DNA from: Burkholderia sp. Leaf177
Lineage (GTDB): Bacteria; Pseudomonadota; Gammaproteobacteria; Burkholderiales; Burkholderiaceae
Direction: 5' to 3'
Assembly: GCF_001424345.1 (NCBI RefSeq)
Contig: NZ_LMPF01000022.1
Location: forward strand, 267,527-331,526
DNA length: 64,000 nt
Shown here: positions 1 to 9,230 of the stretch, in pieces
How positions within the stretch are numbered: the stretch's first letter is position 1
How the letters are laid out: every line of letters starts with the position of its first letter
Program-made: the position numbers and the translations under genes
Notes under the pieces: model-generated
What the model saw: the letters and a program-made list of their open reading frames with translations, nothing else
Databases searched by the model: none
What the model was told of the DNA's origin: nothing

Positions 1-1
1 G

Positions 2-796
2 GAGAAAGGAGACGCGGTCCGCAAGAAGGTTGATAAGACATTAGAACTTGTCGGCCTTCCTGGGTATGGCGATCGTCGTATTGCTCAATTAAGCGGTGGA
101 CAACAGCAGCGCGTGGCACTGGGTCGTTCTCTCGTCCTTGAGCCATCCGTGTTGTTGCTTGACGAGCCTTTTAGCGCGCTAGATCTCAAACTTCGACGTC
201 AGATGCAAGTTGAGTTGAAACAAATTCAGCGCCAGGTCGGCACTACCTTTGTGTTTGTCACCCACGATCAGGAAGAAGCGCTCACGATGTCTGATCGTAT
301 CGCCGTTATGAAGAATGGCTCGGTCGAGCAAATTGATACGGCTGAGAACATATATGCGCGACCAAAGACTAAGTTCGTCGCCGATTTCGTCGGTGAGACG
401 AATTTCATGCAAGCCAGTGTGATTGCGCACGCAACAAATTGTCTCCGGGTTTCGCTTGATGATTGCAATGTGGAATTTGACATGCCTTTAGGCGCATTTG
501 AGGCGTTCCAAGGGAAGGGCGCATACCCATCTGTCGGAACTCGCCTCGCAGTGTGCGTCCGCCCAGAAGCTATCGTACTTGGAGACAGCGCTAGTCTTTT
601 GCCTGTTAATTTCGAAGTTGCTGTTACGAACCGCCAATTTACCGGAGCCTCAGCTCGATATGACGCAGCCGCGGGTACACAAAAGTTTATTGCGCGACTC
701 CCCAGCAGTATGACTCCTATCCGGGTGTCTGACCGTGAACGAATGGGATTTTCGCCAGAAGCGGTGGTTGCGCTTGAAACTGCTGAGAACTGCTAA
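2..796 (+). CDS. Pot/Fbp-type ABC importer, ATP-binding subunit (5' end outside window)
   Basis: ATPase that powers import by the two permeases that follow. The frame is open from the first bases of the window, so the N-terminus with the Walker A loop lies upstream. Visible are the ABC signature LSGGQQQR (residues 30-37 of the visible part), a Walker B stretch ending LLLDEPFSALD, and the H-loop in FVTHDQEEALTMSDR. A C-terminal extension of more than 100 residues looks like the TOBE regulatory domain of the PotA/FbpC/CysA group. The stop overlaps the next start (TAATG), which indicates translational coupling. The family is secure. The substrate (polyamine, ferric ion, phosphonate or other) is not. 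Confidence 0.93.
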   Translation, partial: EKGDAVRKKVDKTLELVGLPGYGDRRIAQLSGGQQQRVALGRSLVLEPSVLLLDEPFSALDLKLRRQMQVELKQIQRQVGTTFVFVTHDQEEALTMSDRIAVMKNGSVEQIDTAENIYARPKTKFVADFVGETNFMQASVIAHATNCLRVSLDDCNVEFDMPLGAFEAFQGKGAYPSVGTRLAVCVRPEAIVLGDSASLLPVNFEVAVTNRQFTGASARYDAAAGTQKFIARLPSSMTPIRVSDRERMGFSPEAVVALETAENC

Positions 797-1680
797 TGTC
801 GAATATGATGACTGCTCAGCCACGTGAGGTAGACGTTCCGTACGCACCGCCTCCGACAAATGTCTCTACGATGGTCTACCGCGCGGCCTTGCTGGCCCCG
901 GTTTGTCTGATCATCGGTTATTTTGTTTTTGGTCTGGTCCACATCTTTTCGCTTACGTTCGCCGACGGCATCAAGGCTTACGCCGATCTATTTACTCGCC
1001 GCGATTATTTAAATGCTCTCATCAGAACGCATGAGCTTTCCGTCGTATCCACATTTATATGCGGAGTTCTTGGTTATCCTCTTGCATTGTATATAAATCA
1101 ATACGAGGGAAATAAGAGCAGATTAATCGTTCTAGTGATCACTCCGTGGTTGGTCAGTATAGTGGTCCGGTCTTATGGATGGGTCGTGATCCTCGGATCG
1201 ACCGGCTTGGTGAATAGCCTTTTGATGCAGATGCATCTGATCGAAAGCCCAGTGACGTTAATATTCAATTCAATTGGTATTATTGTAGGGATGGTGCACG
1301 TATTCTTGCCGTTTATGGTGTTGTCTGTTTTAGCAGTGTTGGGGAAGATTGATAGTTCAGTTGTTGAGGCTTCTATGAGCCTTCGAGCTGGACCATTAAA
1401 AACATTTGCTAAAGTGATTTGGCCGCTTTCGCTGCCGGGCGTACTTTCTGGAGCAATCTTAGTTTATCTAAGCTGCACCGGCGCTGTTGTGACCCCCCTG
1501 CTTCTCGGAGGCATAGGACAAAATACGCTCGGCTCGCAAATCTATGTTGAAATCTTTTCGACTTTTGATTTCGCCAAAGCTTCAACGCTTGCTGTAGTCC
1601 TCGTTATTACGTCCGCAGTCATTGTTCTACCGTTGATAATCGCTGAAAAATTAGTTATACGTCGACAAGCCCAAAGTTGA
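796..1680 (+). CDS. ABC importer permease, PotB-like
   Basis: First inner-membrane permease of the importer, 294 residues. About six hydrophobic segments are visible, the first near residues 30-55. The cytoplasmic EAA loop that docks on the ATPase is seen as VVEASMSLRAGP followed by KVIWPLSLPG. The order ATPase, permease, permease, binding protein is that of potABCD-type operons. The start codon overlaps the ATPase stop by one base. Substrate unknown. The hydantoinase genes downstream suggest a nitrogen compound. Confidence 0.9.
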   Translation: MSNMMTAQPREVDVPYAPPPTNVSTMVYRAALLAPVCLIIGYFVFGLVHIFSLTFADGIKAYADLFTRRDYLNALIRTHELSVVSTFICGVLGYPLALYINQYEGNKSRLIVLVITPWLVSIVVRSYGWVVILGSTGLVNSLLMQMHLIESPVTLIFNSIGIIVGMVHVFLPFMVLSVLAVLGKIDSSVVEASMSLRAGPLKTFAKVIWPLSLPGVLSGAILVYLSCTGAVVTPLLLGGIGQNTLGSQIYVEIFSTFDFAKASTLAVVLVITSAVIVLPLIIAEKLVIRRQAQS

Positions 1681-1692
1681 TTAGGATCAGAT

Positions 1693-2484
1693 ATGAAAAT
1701 TCGGAAACCGTTGCTATCTGGGATCGCTTGGTTAACCATAATCTTCCTCCTTATTCCGGTTGTGGTTGTAGTATTAGCCTCGTTCAGCCCGAACGCTAAC
1801 GTACGGATTCCGCTTCAGCCTCTGAGCCTAAATAGTTATCGAGCGGTATTTAGCGATAGCAAATGGGCCGAGGCCCTCGGGGTAAGTCTTTTATTAGCCA
1901 CCGTCGGTTCGATAATTTCTTGCGGCGCCGCGACAATGGCGGCTTTGGCGAACAACAGGGTTACCTACACCGGAAAAAACCTTGTAGAAGGGGGACTGCT
2001 TGCGCCGCTTATTTTTCCGCATGCAGCACTTGCGCTTGCACTCTACAGTATCGCCGACCAACTCAATTTGATCGGAAGTTTTATCGGGGTATTGTTAGCC
2101 CATATTGTATTAACAGTGCCTTTCGCATATCGCCCAATCAACGCAGCCGTATCGAAAAACGACAAGTCGATGCAAGAGGCCGGTATGAGTTTAGGCGCGC
2201 GTCCACAATATGTTTTCTGGAAGCTGACTTTTCCTATGCTTAAGTCGGGCATTATTACCGCGCTCCTGTTTACATTCATTATTTCTTTCGATGAAGCAAC
2301 AATAACTTTGTTTCTGAAAGGTCCAGATTTTACAACGCTTCCCGTAGCGATAATGACGGATATTCAGGAGGGAACAGGACTAGCCGTGCCGGCTATCTCG
2401 GCCATGATGGTCGCTTTCACACTGCTTTTTATCTTCCTTGCAGATAAAACGGTCGGACTCAGTACATTTTCTGAAAAACGATGA
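1693..2484 (+). CDS. ABC importer permease, PotC-like
   Basis: Second permease, 263 residues, starting 12 bases after the first. It has an N-terminal membrane segment (about residues 10-30), further hydrophobic segments, and a canonical EAA loop SMQEAGMSLGARPQYVFWKL. It should pair with the PotB-like subunit to form the channel. An 81-base gap with no clear terminator separates it from the binding-protein gene. Confidence 0.9.
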   Translation: MKIRKPLLSGIAWLTIIFLLIPVVVVVLASFSPNANVRIPLQPLSLNSYRAVFSDSKWAEALGVSLLLATVGSIISCGAATMAALANNRVTYTGKNLVEGGLLAPLIFPHAALALALYSIADQLNLIGSFIGVLLAHIVLTVPFAYRPINAAVSKNDKSMQEAGMSLGARPQYVFWKLTFPMLKSGIITALLFTFIISFDEATITLFLKGPDFTTLPVAIMTDIQEGTGLAVPAISAMMVAFTLLFIFLADKTVGLSTFSEKR

Positions 2485-2565
2485 ACAAGCGCTAATTTCG
2501 GCGCTGGGACTACCGAGCCTGGTTGTAGGCTAATTTTTAAGCACTAACTACGCGGGAATGAAGAT

Positions 2566-3627
2566 ATGAATCGCAGAGAAAGCATCCTCGCCCTTGCGGC
2601 AATTACTGCCGGAGCTGGCGTCGGTCCTGGCCTAACAGTTGCGCGCGCAGCTGACAAGCCGTCGCTGCGCTTTTGCAGTGACTCGTCCGCTGTCTCGAAG
2701 GATTGGAAGGAGGCTTATGCTGACGATTTCACCAAAGAACAAGGTACGCCGATTCTTTTTGTGGATGTCCCGAACTCAGCTGCCGCCGTGATCGGTGCAA
2801 AAGGGCGGGGCACCTATGACCTAGCGTATTTAACCTATATCTCTGCGATCATGCTTTCGGACATGGACGCGCTTGAACCTTTGGACGAAAAGCAGTTTCC
2901 GAAGCTCAAAAATATTCCCGAGCGGTACAGACTCAAAGATAAGGCGGGCAATCTGATTGCTATTGGCGCTTATCAAGCCTGGTACGGGATCGCGTATAAC
3001 CACTCTGTAGTAAGTCCAAGTGAGGTCGACTCATGGAAGAAACTTGCAGAGTCGAAGTGGAAAGGTAAGCTTGCACTTAACCGACCGCTGTGGACTGCGG
3101 CTTATGACTTGACGATTCTTTCGCACGCAACCGGCGGTACTGACGCAAATGTCCAGTCTGCCATCCCGCTCTTTACCTCAATCGCAAAAAATGCTGTTAC
3201 GTCATATTCTTCTAACAGCCAAATGGCGCAACTTTTAGAACGTAAGGAGATTGTTGCCGGCCCATACTATTCGCATCGGATCATGACGCTCCAGCGCGAA
3301 GGAAATGTCGACTTGGCGATAAGCGTTCCTAAAGAAGGCGCCTTATCTTTGCCTTATTGTATTGGCATACCGAAAGGTAGCAAAAATAGAGAAGCTGCTA
3401 TGGATTTCCTTCGCTACATGATGGAGGAAGGTCCGATTCGCCGTATATCGAAACTCGAATCTGTTATCACAATGGATCAAACATTATCGTTCACCGCGGA
3501 ACAAGAACAAAAGATCGGGATGAAGTTAGAAGACCTCAGTGCCAGGATCTATGCTCCGGACTGGCGGGTTATCTATCAGCAGTGGAAAGATCGCACCTCA
3601 ACTTGCGAACGAATTTTTGCTAGCTGA
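2566..3627 (+). CDS. Periplasmic substrate-binding protein of Pot/Fbp-type importer
   Basis: Extracellular solute-binding protein, 353 residues. The N-terminus MNRRESILALAA with a hydrophobic stretch ending ARA-AD is an export signal with cleavage near residue 28. The paired arginines make Tat export possible. The rest has the PotD/FbpA look: a short strand SLRFCSDSS, then YDLAYLTY, an AWYGIAYN segment, and WKKLAESKWKGKLAL. It should capture the ligand and deliver it to the preceding permeases. The 93 bases before hyuA contain no obvious terminator, so co-transcription with the hydantoinase pair is likely. Confidence 0.9.
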   Translation: MNRRESILALAAITAGAGVGPGLTVARAADKPSLRFCSDSSAVSKDWKEAYADDFTKEQGTPILFVDVPNSAAAVIGAKGRGTYDLAYLTYISAIMLSDMDALEPLDEKQFPKLKNIPERYRLKDKAGNLIAIGAYQAWYGIAYNHSVVSPSEVDSWKKLAESKWKGKLALNRPLWTAAYDLTILSHATGGTDANVQSAIPLFTSIAKNAVTSYSSNSQMAQLLERKEIVAGPYYSHRIMTLQREGNVDLAISVPKEGALSLPYCIGIPKGSKNREAAMDFLRYMMEEGPIRRISKLESVITMDQTLSFTAEQEQKIGMKLEDLSARIYAPDWRVIYQQWKDRTSTCERIFAS

Positions 3628-3720
3628 ATGATAAGAAAAAACCTTTGTTTGCACCAGTTTGGTACTTAGGATACCTAATGTACAACGTAACGGTATTCCA
3701 AAAAATCAATTGGATTTGAA

Positions 3721-5793
3721 ATGATCAAGCTAAGCAACGACTCATCCGAAAAATATCGAATTGGCTTTGATGTTGGTGGAACGTTCACCGATTTCACTCT
3801 CTTGCGCGAACGAGATGGTACGTTGAACTACTTCAAGGTTCCGTCAACGCCACACGATCCCTCGATAGCTATCGCAGAAGGCATTGCCCACTTGATAGAC
3901 GCGCATAGCATCGTGCCTCGCAACGTCACTCATGTCGGCCACGGAACGACTGTTGCAACCAACATGGTCATCGAACGCAGAGGGGAAAGAACTGCGTTAC
4001 TCACAACGCGCGGTTTTCGAGATGTGCTTGAAATTGGGCGCCAGAGCCGGCCGTCCTTGTACAACTATGATGTCCAAAAGCCGATTCCTCTGGCAGCGCG
4101 AGAGTTGCGGTTCGAAATCGATGAGCGTATCAACGCGGCCGGGGAGGTACTTCGCCCCGTCGATACAGAGTCTGTTATCAGAGCTATTACGGAGATGAAA
4201 CGGACGGGAGTTGGAGCTATAGCAATCTGTTTCCTCCACAGCTACCGAAATGCTAGTCATGAGCGTGCAGTAGCGGAGATGGTTCGTGCCGAGTTGCCTG
4301 ACGCTTACGTATGCATTTCCTCTGAGATTCTCCCTGAATTTCGCGAGTATGAGCGCATGTCGACCACGGCGCTTAATGCGTATGTTGGGCCGCGGATGTC
4401 AACGTATATGCAGAAGCTCCAGGGATCGGTCGAAAGGATGGGTATCAATGTCGAGCCTCAAACTGTTCATTCTAACGGGGGCCTAATGTCACCGGCTGCA
4501 GTCTGCGTTGCCCCTGTCCGGACGTGCCTCTCGGGACCCGCCGCCGGCGTCGTAGGAGCTGTCGAACTTGGCCGTGTGGCAGGTTTTCCCAACTTGATCA
4601 CCTTCGATGTAGGTGGAACAAGCACAGACGTCTCACTGATTGCTGAGTCGGCGCTCCTATACACGCAGGGTCGCACGGTGGCCGATCACCCAGTGAAAAC
4701 ACAGATGATCGACATCCATGTGATCGGAGCCGGTGGGGGCAGCATCGCGCGGGTCGATGAGGGAGGGGCCCTGAAAGTCGGCCCTCAAAGTGCAGGTGCG
4801 TTTCCGGGACCTGTTGCTTATGGTAGAGGTGGCGAGCTTGCCACCTTGACGGATGCGCACGTCGCATTGGGTCGGCTGGATCCTGTTTCCTTATTAGATG
4901 GAAGGATGAAAATATACTCGCAAGAGGCTCGTAAGGTGATCCAGCATCAGATCGCTGAGCCGCTCGGGCTGACTGTAGAGGAAGCTGCTTATGGAATGCT
5001 AAAAATTGCGAACGCAAACATGGCTCGGGCGGTACGTTCCGTGTCAATGGAAAAGGGCTATAACGTTCGGGATTTCGCGCTGTGTTCGTTTGGAGGCGCA
5101 GGGGGCTTGCATGCTTCCGAACTTGCCCGCGACTGCGGGTTGCGGAAAGTACTGATTCCGCAGGAGCCGGGAACGATGTGCGCGAGAGGTATTCTCTTGT
5201 CAGATATCTCGATGGACTTTGTGAAAACGCTGCTTGCCCGGGGGGACGAAGACGGTTGGGAAGCGTTGTCTAATGCGTTAGCAGAACTCCTTAAGAACGC
5301 TAGTCAATGGCTTGAGCACGAAGGGATCGAGCTTTCAGCGCGTAGGATACTTCGCCAGGTCGAAGCACGCTATCTCGGCCAAAACTTTGAAATCGCGATT
5401 GATTTTGAAGACCGAGACCTGCCTACTCTGCGAGACTTCCTAGGGCAGTTTAGCGCAGCGCATATCCGAGAGTACGGGTACGACGCCGATGCGGGCGTGG
5501 TTGAGCTGGTGAATTGTCGGGTACGTGCAGTGGGCGCTGTCTCCCGAGCGCCCTGGAAACGGGTCGACAGTAGTAACTCTTTAGAAGCTGCGAAGAAATC
5601 AGAACGCCCGGTGTTTTTTGAGGAAACAGGGTGGTCCGACACGCCTGTTTATCACCGGCCGCTTTTGCCGATCAACTTACCTTTTGATGGCCCCGCGATT
5701 ATTGATGAGATGAGTTCGACTGTCGTCATCCTCCCGAGACAGACGGTCGAAGTTGATGATTTTGGCAACCTTATTGTGAGCGTGAGTATCTAG
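3721..5793 (+). CDS. Hydantoinase/oxoprolinase subunit A (HyuA family)
   Basis: ATP-binding subunit of an ATP-dependent hydantoinase, 5-oxoprolinase or acetone-carboxylase type enzyme, 690 residues, usual length. The actin-like ATPase motifs are present: DVGGTFTDF at 17-25 and FDVGGTSTD at 295-303. A glycine-rich GAGGGSIA follows. Family members phosphorylate an amide or ketone oxygen so that the B subunit can complete ring opening or hydrolysis. The stop is three bases before the hyuB start. Linkage to an importer suggests the imported molecule, or its product, is the substrate. Hydantoin, oxoproline, other lactams or N-methylhydantoin cannot be told apart here. Confidence 0.92.
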   Translation: MIKLSNDSSEKYRIGFDVGGTFTDFTLLRERDGTLNYFKVPSTPHDPSIAIAEGIAHLIDAHSIVPRNVTHVGHGTTVATNMVIERRGERTALLTTRGFRDVLEIGRQSRPSLYNYDVQKPIPLAARELRFEIDERINAAGEVLRPVDTESVIRAITEMKRTGVGAIAICFLHSYRNASHERAVAEMVRAELPDAYVCISSEILPEFREYERMSTTALNAYVGPRMSTYMQKLQGSVERMGINVEPQTVHSNGGLMSPAAVCVAPVRTCLSGPAAGVVGAVELGRVAGFPNLITFDVGGTSTDVSLIAESALLYTQGRTVADHPVKTQMIDIHVIGAGGGSIARVDEGGALKVGPQSAGAFPGPVAYGRGGELATLTDAHVALGRLDPVSLLDGRMKIYSQEARKVIQHQIAEPLGLTVEEAAYGMLKIANANMARAVRSVSMEKGYNVRDFALCSFGGAGGLHASELARDCGLRKVLIPQEPGTMCARGILLSDISMDFVKTLLARGDEDGWEALSNALAELLKNASQWLEHEGIELSARRILRQVEARYLGQNFEIAIDFEDRDLPTLRDFLGQFSAAHIREYGYDADAGVVELVNCRVRAVGAVSRAPWKRVDSSNSLEAAKKSERPVFFEETGWSDTPVYHRPLLPINLPFDGPAIIDEMSSTVVILPRQTVEVDDFGNLIVSVSI

Positions 5794-5796
5794 ATC

Positions 5797-7548
5797 ATGA
5801 AAAGAAAAGCAGAGCAGGCATCAGCCAGAGAATTTGATCCGATCGCAATGGAGGTATTCAGCAATCGTTTGATGAGTATCACCGAGGAAATGGGTAATAC
5901 GCTGATTCGATCGTCATTCTCCAGCAATATCAAAGAACGCAAAGACTGCTCGGTTGCGCTATTCGACCGTATGGGGAGGCTTGTTGTTCAAGCCGCACAT
6001 ATTCCGATTCACTTAGGATCTCTTTCTGGGGCGGTCGCATCGGTCATTGATAAGTATTCGGTAGGTATGCTAAAAGAAGGAGATGCCTTCGTCTCAAACG
6101 ATGCGTATCTTGCTGGCGGTAGCCACGCGCCTGATATTACTGTCGTAACACCGATATTTTGGTCTGGACAGGTAGAGTTCTTTGCTGCAAATATCGGCCA
6201 CCATAGTGATGTAGGCGGGGCAGTCCCGGGATCAACTGGATCAAACCTAAAAACTGTTTGGGAGGAAGGCCTTCGTATTCCGACAACCAGGATCGGGATA
6301 AATTATTGCCCAGATTCCGATATCATCGAATTGATTGCCCACAATTCTCGTGAACCGGAAACTCGCGTTCATGATCTCAATGCTCAGATCGCGACCAATA
6401 CACGAGGTGAGAAGCTCGTTCATGAGCTGATCGGAGCGTCTGGTCTCGAAGCAGTGAAGGGTTCAATAGACGACATCATCGCCTACACCGAGCGCCGACT
6501 GCGCGCACAGCTGCGCAAGCTGTCTGGAACCAATTCGTTTGTTACCTATATGGACGACGACGGTTTAGGAGGTGATCCAGTTGCGATCAAAGCCACGGTA
6601 ACCCTTGAAGGTGATCAAATCCTTGTTGACTTTGACGGGTCGGGTCCGCAGGCGCGCGGCGCCTTCAATGTCCCACGCAACGCGCTATTGGCCAGCGTGT
6701 ATTTCGCAATCAAGGCAATGATTGATCCCGAGCTGCTTCCTAATAGCGGGATGTTCGCTCCAGTGACCGTCACCGCGCCAGCGGGATCCATCCTAAATCC
6801 TGATTTCCCAGCATCTGTTGGCGCGCGAGCAACCACATGCCAGAAAGTCGCCGGAAGTGTAATTGGCGCGCTCTGCGGATTGCTTCCGGACCGAAATCGG
6901 ATGGCATCGAGTAACGACGTTATGCCAGGAGTGGTCTTTTCTGGTCCGTCTCGTGTGCAAGGCAAGGGAACATTTGTTTATCTCGAAGTGATTGGCGGTG
7001 GCGCAGGTGCGCGCGTTTCTGCAGACGGAATGGATGGGATCCAAGTTCACTGCACCAACTCATCCAATATGCCCGCTGAGGCTTTAGAGATCGAATATCC
7101 CCTGATTGTGGAGGAGTACGCGCTTGTTCAGGACAGCGGGGGTGCAGGCAAGCATCGCGGCGGGATGGGAATAGCGCGCCAGATCCGAGCGGCGGGCGAA
7201 TCTCTCATATGCTCGGTGCGTTGCGACGGCGCTCTCTTCGGCCCGGCGGGAAGCGATGCGGGCTTACCCGGGCGCCCAGCCCACGCATATCGAAATTTCG
7301 GGCAACAAAATCAAAAAGATATTGCAGCGAAAACTGTAGGTATGACATTGATGCCGGGTGATTCTATCCGGCTCGAAACGCCGGGAGCAGGCGGCCTCGG
7401 TGCGCCCTCGGAACGTTCGATCAGCATGCTGGCCGCAGACCTTAGGGGCGGAAAAGCTTCACGAGAGCGGGCCGTAACTGACTACGGGATCGAGCTTGTT
7501 TCAGCAGCAGACTCCTTCAATGAGGCTTATTGGAAAACCAGAGGCTAG
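5797..7548 (+). CDS. Hydantoinase/oxoprolinase subunit B (HyuB family)
   Basis: Partner subunit of HyuA, 583 residues. The N-terminus has the family pattern DPIAMEVFSNRLMSITEEMG, then KDCSVALFD, NDAYLAGGSHAPDITVV and a glycine-rich C-terminal part with DSGGAGKHRGG and ETPGAGGLG, all usual for HyuB. It is about 85 residues shorter than the second HyuB in this window (35211-37217), so the two pairs belong to different branches. It is the last gene of the importer-hyuAB unit. Confidence 0.92.
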   Translation: MKRKAEQASAREFDPIAMEVFSNRLMSITEEMGNTLIRSSFSSNIKERKDCSVALFDRMGRLVVQAAHIPIHLGSLSGAVASVIDKYSVGMLKEGDAFVSNDAYLAGGSHAPDITVVTPIFWSGQVEFFAANIGHHSDVGGAVPGSTGSNLKTVWEEGLRIPTTRIGINYCPDSDIIELIAHNSREPETRVHDLNAQIATNTRGEKLVHELIGASGLEAVKGSIDDIIAYTERRLRAQLRKLSGTNSFVTYMDDDGLGGDPVAIKATVTLEGDQILVDFDGSGPQARGAFNVPRNALLASVYFAIKAMIDPELLPNSGMFAPVTVTAPAGSILNPDFPASVGARATTCQKVAGSVIGALCGLLPDRNRMASSNDVMPGVVFSGPSRVQGKGTFVYLEVIGGGAGARVSADGMDGIQVHCTNSSNMPAEALEIEYPLIVEEYALVQDSGGAGKHRGGMGIARQIRAAGESLICSVRCDGALFGPAGSDAGLPGRPAHAYRNFGQQNQKDIAAKTVGMTLMPGDSIRLETPGAGGLGAPSERSISMLAADLRGGKASRERAVTDYGIELVSAADSFNEAYWKTRG

Positions 7549-7871
7549 TTTGACGCGACCGATCGTTTGGAAGTGGCTAGCCAAGCTCTAGAAAAGGCAG
7601 GCATGGTCGTCAACTGTCGCACCACCCTCGGACAGTAGCAAGCATGACGACCTTGACTTCAATGTAGCAAATGGCCTATCCAACTCAACGGCAGAGCTGT
7701 GGAGTATTAGCCAGATTGCAAAACGCTGTATTAGAGGCGCTGATACCTGAGAGATACGACATGGCCTGGACGCAATTGTCGATCAAATAATAAATCCATA
7801 CGATTCGGGGTTCTCCGGACCCGAATCGATCCCGTACAAAAATTTCTGCTTAAAATGAATAGGAGTACAGA
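7549..7871. other. Intergenic region between hyuB and porin
   Basis: No intact gene. The first 250 bases have stretches that read like decayed coding sequence in more than one frame, but I cannot assign a family. The last 70 bases hold a hairpin (listed separately) and the porin ribosome-binding site AGGAG. Confidence 0.5.
7801..7828. promoter_or_regulatory. Inverted repeat in the porin leader
   Basis: CGATTCGGG and CCCGAATCG form a perfect 9-bp inverted repeat around a 10-base loop. It lies 43 bases before the porin start. There is no T-run after it, so it is more likely an operator or an RNA leader hairpin than a terminator. Confidence 0.45.
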
Positions 7872-9011
7872 ATGAAAAAATGGGTTTCGACTTTAGCTTT
7901 GGGGACAATTGCTAGCGCGGCCAATGCGCAGAGCTCGGTAACACTTTATGGGACTGTTGACGACGGGCTCCAGTACGTCAGTCGTTCGGGCGCGCATGAT
8001 TTGTTCAACACGCAGAACGGAGCGCTCGGAAGCAGTAAGTGGGGTTTAACTGGCGCGGAAGATATCGGTAGCGGCACGAAGATTATTTTTAAGCTCGAGG
8101 CAGGCTTCGATCCAAACTCAGGGAAAGCTACCGCCTCGGGCTACGAATTCAACAGACAGGCCTACGTCGGTGCAGAAGGCGCTTTCGGAACCGCGAAATT
8201 AGGCCGTCAGTACGATCTTTCTTACCTTGAAGGGGTTGGAAGGCTTGCCGCTCCTGTCCGCGTTGCAGGCGGACTCGGAACTCACGCCGGCGACATCGAT
8301 GATTTGTTTGGAACAATCAACTTTTTTAACGCAGCATCGTATATAACACCCGATCTGGGAGGCTTTCGCGTCGGTGGGCTTTACAGCCTTGGCGGCGTGG
8401 CAGGCGCGTTCAGCGCACGGCAAGCGTTCAATATTATTGGCACGTTCACCCGCGGGCCAGTCTCATTTGCCGCAGGTATCACGAGAATAAACAATCCGGC
8501 CACCTCAGTATGGGGCGGTGCGGCCGATCCTGTCGCGAACACTGCGTTTGCAAACCCGCTTACCAATCCAATCAGCAGTGGGTATGCCTCAGCTCATTCT
8601 GTGCAGATCATTGACGCTGCAGGATCTTATAAATTTGGACCCATGTCGTTTGGACTGGTCGCTACGCAGGTGAATTATCAAAACGTTGTACGTACTACTA
8701 CAACGCCGTTTTCAGGCACCGCGATTTTCCGAACAGGGGAGGTAAACGCAAACTATTTTGTAACGCCTTCTTTGAATCTAGGAATAGCCGCGAGTTTTAC
8801 ACGATCGGATACTGCTCATTACACCCAATTAGATTGGGGTCCGAAGTATCTTTTGTCAAAACGTACACTATTTTATGCAGTCGGAGCATGGCAGCGTGCG
8901 TCCGGGACAAATTCGATTGGTAAGCGAGCCGTTGCGGACATCTCTTCACTTACCGCATCTAACACTCCTAATCAGGTCGCGGTACGCGTGGGCATCCGAC
9001 ACGATTTTTAA
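7872..9011 (+). CDS. General outer-membrane porin, Burkholderia type
   Basis: Outer-membrane trimeric diffusion channel, 379 residues. It starts with a signal peptide (MKKWVSTLALG, ending NAQS), followed by the family opening VTLYGTVDDGLQY, the motif WGLTGAEDIGSGTKIIFKLE, and FNRQAYVGAEG...LGRQYD. It ends in VGIRHDF, a typical C-terminal beta-strand with terminal phenylalanine for BAM recognition. An AGGAG site sits seven bases before ATG. Its place after the importer-hyuAB unit suggests it admits the same nutrient. It is more divergent than the porin pair at 27.3 and 58.2 kb. Confidence 0.93.
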   Translation: MKKWVSTLALGTIASAANAQSSVTLYGTVDDGLQYVSRSGAHDLFNTQNGALGSSKWGLTGAEDIGSGTKIIFKLEAGFDPNSGKATASGYEFNRQAYVGAEGAFGTAKLGRQYDLSYLEGVGRLAAPVRVAGGLGTHAGDIDDLFGTINFFNAASYITPDLGGFRVGGLYSLGGVAGAFSARQAFNIIGTFTRGPVSFAAGITRINNPATSVWGGAADPVANTAFANPLTNPISSGYASAHSVQIIDAAGSYKFGPMSFGLVATQVNYQNVVRTTTTPFSGTAIFRTGEVNANYFVTPSLNLGIAASFTRSDTAHYTQLDWGPKYLLSKRTLFYAVGAWQRASGTNSIGKRAVADISSLTASNTPNQVAVRVGIRHDF

Positions 9012-9074
9012 GCAAAGAGGCGCACTGTCTTGCCTGCAGACGCCTCGGATCTTAAAGACGGGTCGCTGGATTGG

Positions 9075-9109
9075 AGGTGATGCTGCGCGCTAACAGCAGA
9101 TCACCTTTC
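9075..9109 (+). terminator. Probable intrinsic terminator after the porin
   Basis: AGGTGAT pairs with ATCACCT, extended by GCTG/CAGC with a small bulge, and is followed by TTT. It lies 64 bases after the porin stop. Confidence 0.5.
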
Positions 9110-9230
9110 AATTTAGGAAGTCGTTGCTCTGGTCGTGTGCTGGAATTAAATTCGCAAGCGCAACTATAACTCGTAAGCAACATTGCTTATGCACCAAGCA
9201 TCATTAGTTGAAAATTCAAAGGAGATTCCA

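Noticed and set aside
4598..5047. 149-codon frame antisense within hyuA
   Set aside because: Shadow of the strongly conserved HyuA frame.
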